Source of the DNA: Hansfordia pulvinata
Taxonomy: Eukaryota > Ascomycota > Sordariomycetes > Xylariales
Length of the DNA: 13,597 nucleotides
NCBI GenBank assembly: GCA_006538405.1
Contig: BJKQ01000060.1
Location: forward strand, 1 to 13,597
Direction of reading: 5' to 3'
Part shown: positions 9,387 to 13,597 of the stretch, piece after piece
Layout of the letters: the number at the start of each line of letters is the position of its first letter
Numbering within the stretch: the stretch's first letter is position 1
Made by a program: the position numbers and the translations under genes
Notes under the pieces: generated by a model
Databases searched by the model: none
What the model was told of the DNA's origin: nothing
Seen by the model: the letters and a program-made list of their open reading frames with translations, nothing else

Positions 9387-9798
9387 ATGTCGCCAATTCC
9401 TCGCGCCATGATCCGCATGACTCAGCGCATCAAGAACAAAACCTTGAAGAACCTGACTCTCAACCTTGTGGAGACAGCCACTTATCAATCGGCGGAACTA
9501 GCACCGTACACCGTCGCTACCTTGAAGTAGGGACAGCCTTAACACACCCCGCCAAGCCCATCTGTCGAACGCTCAGTCAGTACTTGAAGAAAGTCAAATC
9601 AGATGCTAAGAAATCATTGATAGAAACCCAAGTCACACTAGTCACACTGATCCTACGCCCCACGTCACAGTCCTGTTGGCAACGGAGGCCCAGGACGCTC
9701 AGAACAAGTCTCAGGCTGCTCACATCTATCACGACGAGAACGGCAACTACACCGGGCACATGCTGTTTCCTGAGAGACAAAATAAGAGCAGTGACTGA
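9387..9798 (+). CDS. Small hypothetical protein, about 122 residues, one intron
   Basis: No family recognised. The best reading starts at the ATG at 9387 and loses one base's worth of frame after two codons (9391/9392). It continues in the frame reading NSSRHDPHDSAHQEQNLEEP to 9579. A 44-nt intron (9580-9623; donor GTACTT, branch GCTAAG, acceptor GATAG) then joins phase 2 to a second exon with DPTPHVTVLLATEAQDAQNK and HIYHDENGNYTGHMLFPE, ending at a TGA at 9796-9798. The protein is hydrophilic and acidic, with no signal peptide or membrane segment. The second exon suggests a small beta-rich domain (inference). Without the frame correction, the ATG would give only a 47-residue basic peptide ending at 9530. 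An antisense open stretch (9577-10032) is judged a shadow. Confidence 0.45.
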
Positions 9799-10296
9799 GT
9801 TTTTGGGAATATGCGAGACTCGATAGCAGCATGAAATATGCAGGACAGGATCATATTGTTTGGAGGATTGATACTGTTCGTCGGAGCCAATTAATAATGG
9901 CGTGGAAATAGTGATTACTTGATCGTACACTCCTTTTTCAGAAAGACCACGTGATCGCTGCCGATTCTCGCGCGTCTCTGGGCTAGCGGCGCCGGCCCCC
10001 AAGGATCTTTCCCATGCCACTTTCAACACCATGGTTCAAGTCACAATGAATGGTTAAATTTAACCTTAGAATTGAGCTTAGAATACCACAAACATGAAGG
10101 CACCTGTATGTCTGCTAACCTATTACTGCTACACTACACGCCACCAATATAAATCCAACCATCCGGAGCGAGACTCAGTCTGACTATCGGCTCCTCGATA
10201 TTGGTCTGGTTCCTGATTGTCCCGGAAGGGGTGGAAGATAAAAGCCCCTCTCCGTAACCATGACCCAACCAGGTCGTCTTTTGCCAGGTCGGCATC
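9799..10296. other. Intergenic region, convergent gene ends
   Basis: About 500 bp between the stop of the small plus-strand gene and the stop of the broken minus-strand gene. No coding sequence or RNA gene is seen. A 14-bp perfect palindrome, GGTTAAATTTAACC, sits at 10052-10065, which is near chance expectation for this length. Confidence 0.5.
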
Positions 10297-10979
10297 TCAA
10301 AAGAGCCGTTGCATTTCAGCAGCCATAACCCGGGCGACAGCTTGCCACGAGCTATCGACGACAGAGTAACGGCAGGTTATGGCGAATAAGTGGAATAAAT
10401 GAAGGATGAAAAGTTGGGTGAAGATGTGGACGACGATGATGCTCATAGCGACGAGGTAGCCCCTAGAACGTACGAGTTGCTCCCTTTGCGGCATGGAAAC
10501 CATCTCTGCCGTCTCGCTTTTGTGAACACCGGCATCATGGTTTCATAACTATTACTTATATCGGCTGCAAGGAGGATCTGCCACACGACGACAGGGTTAT
10601 CGTCGTTCGTCACGTCGAATTTGTTTGGGGGAATGTCGCGGAGCACGGGATGAACCGAGAGTATGTTTGTCAGGATGAGTCAACTAGAAGGAGAGACGCA
10701 TTGGTGACCAGGGATATTGAGGGCAAAATTGTGACGTTTGTTGAGCGGCTACCACAGCAGTTCGTACACAAAATCAAATGTTTCTTGGGAGAGAAAAACT
10801 TCAAAGTGGGCCATGTTATGGTAGGGCGACTCATTGAAATCTTCCAGCCCATACTGATTGCAGTATTCCAGAATTAGATCTATGAGCGGCTTCCTTTCTG
10901 CATTTAACACATTTTTTGAACTGGCTCCTATGATAGTGCCCAAGATTTGAGTTCGAGGGAAGAAGCCATCAAGTGAACT
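10297..10979 (-). pseudogene. Broken gene for a probable membrane protein of unknown function
   Basis: Three minus-strand pieces read as one protein. Piece 1 (about 10979-10752) includes KPLIDLILEYCNQYGLEDFN and EVFLSQETFDFVYELL and ends at a stop just after. A possible intron follows (donor GTGTAC near 10766, pyrimidine-rich acceptor CCTTCTAG near 10684). Piece 2 (about 10679-10500) reads LTNILSVHPVLRDIPPNKFD and NPVVVWQILLAADISNSYET. Piece 3 (about 10500-10297) has a hydrophobic segment YLVAMSIIVVHIFTQLFILH, a probable membrane helix, then SSWQAVARVMAAEMQRLF and a stop. Pieces 2 and 3 join if one base is added near 10497 (a TTT run); pieces 1 and 2 also need one base near 10675. No ATG precedes piece 1 in frame. 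The SSWQAVA-type ending recalls C termini of uncharacterised fungal membrane proteins, but I cannot name a family. True decay and consensus errors both fit. Confidence 0.5.
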
Positions 10980-11544
10980 GGTCGGCTGGGGTTTGCATCA
11001 ATGTTAAGTTGCAGTTGCATTCACCAAGGCCTCAATGAAGCGCGGGCTCCACGATAAAAGAAAAAAAACGATGCCTAGTGTTTTGTTTCCTCTTGTTGCT
11101 GTCTTATGTTTTTGTCCGTGAAGTCTGCACAAAAGGAAGAAAGAGGAAAAAGGAAATTTAGAGCTCTCGCAGTGTTGAAATTCATCCACTCACCACGCCA
11201 TAGTTTTCTGGTCTCCATGTAGACTGATAGCGATAGACATGCTGCTCAATTTGATCCGGGTGTTGTTAAAATGTGTCGGCTTCGTCTAATGATACGGGAG
11301 GTGGCTGCAAGCGTTCCGAGGGCACAATCGGGATGGTATGGTATGCAGGTATTATATCAGCATACTAAGGTGAACTTCGAGATACAACTGCAATCAGCAA
11401 GGGGCAGTACACGCGATAAATGTTGCGAGGATGAATTTTTCAAGTACCTTAACAAGTGGGAAGAAAACGATCTGTCACCAGTATCAGGACATATGGTTGA
11501 AACAGAAAGAAGCTATCTGAAGTTTGCTTTCAATTCGAAGATCT
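10980..11544. other. Intergenic region downstream of the ATPase gene
   Basis: Nothing firmly coding. A plus-strand open stretch at 11271-11600 (109 codons) reaches into the last codons of the ATPase gene on the other strand. It has no recognisable domain and its length is within chance. The region should hold the ATPase 3' end and the promoter of the broken membrane-protein gene. Confidence 0.45.
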
Positions 11545-13153
11545 TTACTCGGCCAGTACGCTTCTCCCACCATCTAATGAAAGACGCGCCCGAATTCTAA
11601 CCCACATGTAAGCGGACTGGATCGAGTTCCCCATCTGAGCATTTCTTGCTAGATTTCCTATCGCAAATGGAGAGAAAATCAATGCTTCCCCCGTTCTCAA
11701 CGAAACAATCTTTCTGGGAAGCTGCGAATGCCATTCTTTGCTTTTCATGTAATCACTGCCCCCGTTCTCTGAAGAACTGGGATCAGAGTACCATCCTGCC
11801 AAATGCTTATGCAAAACCTGCACCCAGGCGGGAGATGTGAATCTATGAACAGTTGTCATTGAGCAAATATCAAGCAAGGCGGGAGAGATTGATGGCTCTT
11901 GAGTGGAAATGACCACGCGGGCTCCCAAATGGCGCTGCAGGCGCACAGTCGACAGGAGTGTGTTCGTTAATACTGTTGACTCTGGAGATGTCGACATGTA
12001 CCGTTATGATCAATATTTCTGAGTGCCACCTACTTTGATTTATGGAATCCTACCTTGTGAGCTTCATCAAGCGCGACAACCCGGCTGCATGTGATTTCCT
12101 GCTCGAGGAACAAACTCAGACATATGTTGAATAGTAGGCAGGCAGTTTCGGGGGTGACACATGGGCAGGAGAGGTCCACTATCGTCAACATGCCGGGCTG
12201 TATCTCATAAGCAATGCGATCAGAGTCTGTTGAAACGTGACTCACTTCGTTGTACCAATCGGTTCCTGCTTGCTGTTTATGTTTGGCCTTTTTGCTAGCA
12301 GATGGCAGGACGGGGGCCATGAAGCTTTCAAGAAGGGCTAATCTTTGCTGCAAAGGAGCTGCTTGTGCTTCATACAGGCCAGAGGACAGAAGGCGCTGCT
12401 TGAACACATCGTAATCGAAGCGGTTGTTGGTCATCTGCTGCTCTACCCTCATGTCGCGTACAATTCGGTGAATCACCTGAACGTAAAGAGGTGCTGTGTT
12501 TTCTTCGTTGTTGAAGGCCATGAGGTCCAACATTCTCTTGCTATTCAGATCTTCGCTTCTGATCTGAAGGGGTTGGACATCCACGCCTAAGCGCTTGTAT
12601 GTACTCTAGTGCTGTCAGCTTTGAAACATATCGAAGAGCCGGTAACAATGAACAGTACCTCGTTGGTAGCAGCAATTGATGACGACAGGAACGCCGCTTC
12701 ACAAGGCAATCCACCATCATCCGAAATGAATGTATCGTAGTGCATAACGAGGGCACTGAGGAGCCTCTGTAGCTCTGCAGCGCTAGAAGCAACTAGGCAG
12801 TTTTCTAGGAGGCACGAGAGCGTGTGGCTTTTCCCTGAACCTTGGGCGCCGCAGATGAACGTGCTGGATGGTGCCAATGTGTTGAAGAAAATTCGAGGAT
12901 CCTGCATCTTTGTGGCGAGACTATCGTCTTCGAAAATTCCGTATCCATCCAAAAGTACAGCCAAGAGACCTTCAAGTTTTACCATCTGGCATTCCCCCCG
13001 GAGTCGATTAGGGGCGGGGAGATGAGAACACAGTTGCCTAGGTATCGTCACGGCACATGTCTTCACTCTCCAAGGGCTGTGAAGCAGCTTCATGTGTTGC
13101 TGCAATTTGACCATCGAGACTTCGTTAGCCGCGGAAGCAGTTTGAGGCGCCAT
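11545..13153 (-). CDS. HerA/FtsK-like P-loop ATPase, fungal lineage
   Basis: A P-loop NTPase resembling the HerA/FtsK superfamily, in a version found in many filamentous fungi with no assigned role. About 500 residues from the ATG at 13153, in three exons: 13153-12659, 12605-12054 and 12000-11545. All are in phase 0. Walker A is CGAQGSGKSHT (residues 101-111). Hydrophobic strands around MLTIVDLSCPCVTPE precede Walker B in RVVALDEAHK (to residue 349, acidic pair DE). The sensor-like strand is RVVISTQEP (377-385), and a possible arginine finger is RLQRHLGAR before it. The C terminus GEALIFSP...LSLDGGRSVLAE matches the family's end as I recall it. Intron 1 (12658-12606; GTACTG, branch GCTGAC, CTAG) fits well, though its sequence could instead be coding with one base lost. 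Intron 2 (12053-12001) ends in GG where AG is expected. Such ATPases pump or process DNA with partner nucleases in prokaryotes; whether this applies here is unknown. Confidence 0.85.
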
Positions 13154-13597
13154 AGCTTTTGACAATGACAACTGAGAAGTCGTGCGATAAAGAGAGACAA
13201 AATGTCTCTTCTCACAAAACGGTGAATGATCAATTGTGGAGTCTAACGTGAAATTTAAAGTCTCTCTACTCAGGAAAGGAAGCTTTTTTGTGCCGTATAT
13301 ATATATCCTACTGATAGCAAAGAACGCTCACCAGTCTCTATTATTTTCAAGTACGTAAGCATGTTTTTAAGTTAACAATGTGCGCCACATGACACAACGT
13401 CAAGGAGCAAGAATCCTATAGGGCCTGGATTGCCTGAGCATGGATGTACTGGGTAAATAAATGATCTTCTGCTGGAGGCGCACCCGCGGGAGGCGCGCAT
13501 CTGCAAGACAGTCACAGTTATGATCTTTATAGGCGTCAAGTTAGCGAGCCTTGGACGCAAGGACAGGGTTATTACAGCAGGTTAAAGAATCCGTATG
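13154..13597. other. Upstream region of the ATPase gene
   Basis: About 440 bp to the end of the window with no supportable gene. It contains the candidate TATA run and presumably the ATPase promoter. An open stretch on the minus strand at 13372-13560 has no recognisable features. Confidence 0.5.
13296..13306 (-). promoter_or_regulatory. Candidate TATA element of the ATPase gene
   Basis: An 11-bp alternating TA run (TATATATATAT) lies about 143 bp upstream of the ATPase ATG at 13153, a plausible distance for a fungal promoter with a leader of about 100 nt. It is also a simple dinucleotide run, so the promoter role is only a suggestion. Confidence 0.3.

Noticed and set aside
9577..10032. Minus-strand open stretch of 151 codons
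   Set aside because: Half of it is antisense to the second exon of the small gene, which reads better on the plus strand; the rest has no features.
10052..10065. 14-bp perfect palindrome GGTTAAATTTAACC
   Set aside because: About one such palindrome is expected by chance in a sequence of this length, and nothing nearby suggests a function.
11271..11600. Plus-strand open stretch of 109 codons
   Set aside because: Its end is antisense to the ATPase C terminus; no family, no clear splice sites, and length compatible with chance.

Overview
The window reads as nuclear DNA of a filamentous ascomycete (Pezizomycotina). Several genes are split by very short introns (about 44-54 nt) with GT donors, CTAAY/CTGAC-like branch sites and AG acceptors. 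Both strands carry genes with long gaps between them, and the recognisable protein families are typically fungal. There are no bacterial operons, tRNA, rRNA or CRISPR arrays, and no clear transposon.

Layout, left to right. (1) 1-932, minus: the first 310 codons of a protein with an N-terminal zinc-finger array and a stretch resembling the region before a fungal JmjC domain; it leaves the window at base 1. A three-copy 16-bp tandem repeat lies just upstream of its ATG. (2) 1689-3725, minus: a basic, disordered, repeat-bearing protein of unknown function, readable only by changing frame several times. (3) 3864-4400, plus: an unrecognised protein of about 178 residues, also with frame breaks, divergent from (2). 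(4) 4401-6870: unassigned open segments, then a gene-poor stretch. (5) 6871-8213, minus: an SRPK-like serine/threonine kinase with four exons. (6) 9387-9798, plus: a small unknown protein with one intron. (7) 10297-10979, minus: a broken gene for a probable membrane protein. (8) 11545-13153, minus: a HerA/FtsK-like P-loop ATPase of a lineage seen across filamentous fungi, with Walker A, Walker B and a sensor-like strand.

The most striking property of the window is the number of single-base frame breaks inside otherwise convincing coding sequence. Most behave as a missing base, often in a run of identical bases. They are either consensus errors of the assembly or decay of a set of accessory genes; the sequence alone cannot decide. 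The kinase and the ATPase keep all their diagnostic catalytic motifs.

I see no evidence that the genes form one pathway. Zinc-finger/JmjC-like proteins, SRPK-like kinases and HerA-like ATPases are each often found in variable regions of fungal genomes, so an accessory region is a reasonable but unproven reading. Protein-family calls rest on motifs read by eye and on recall of the families, not on a search.
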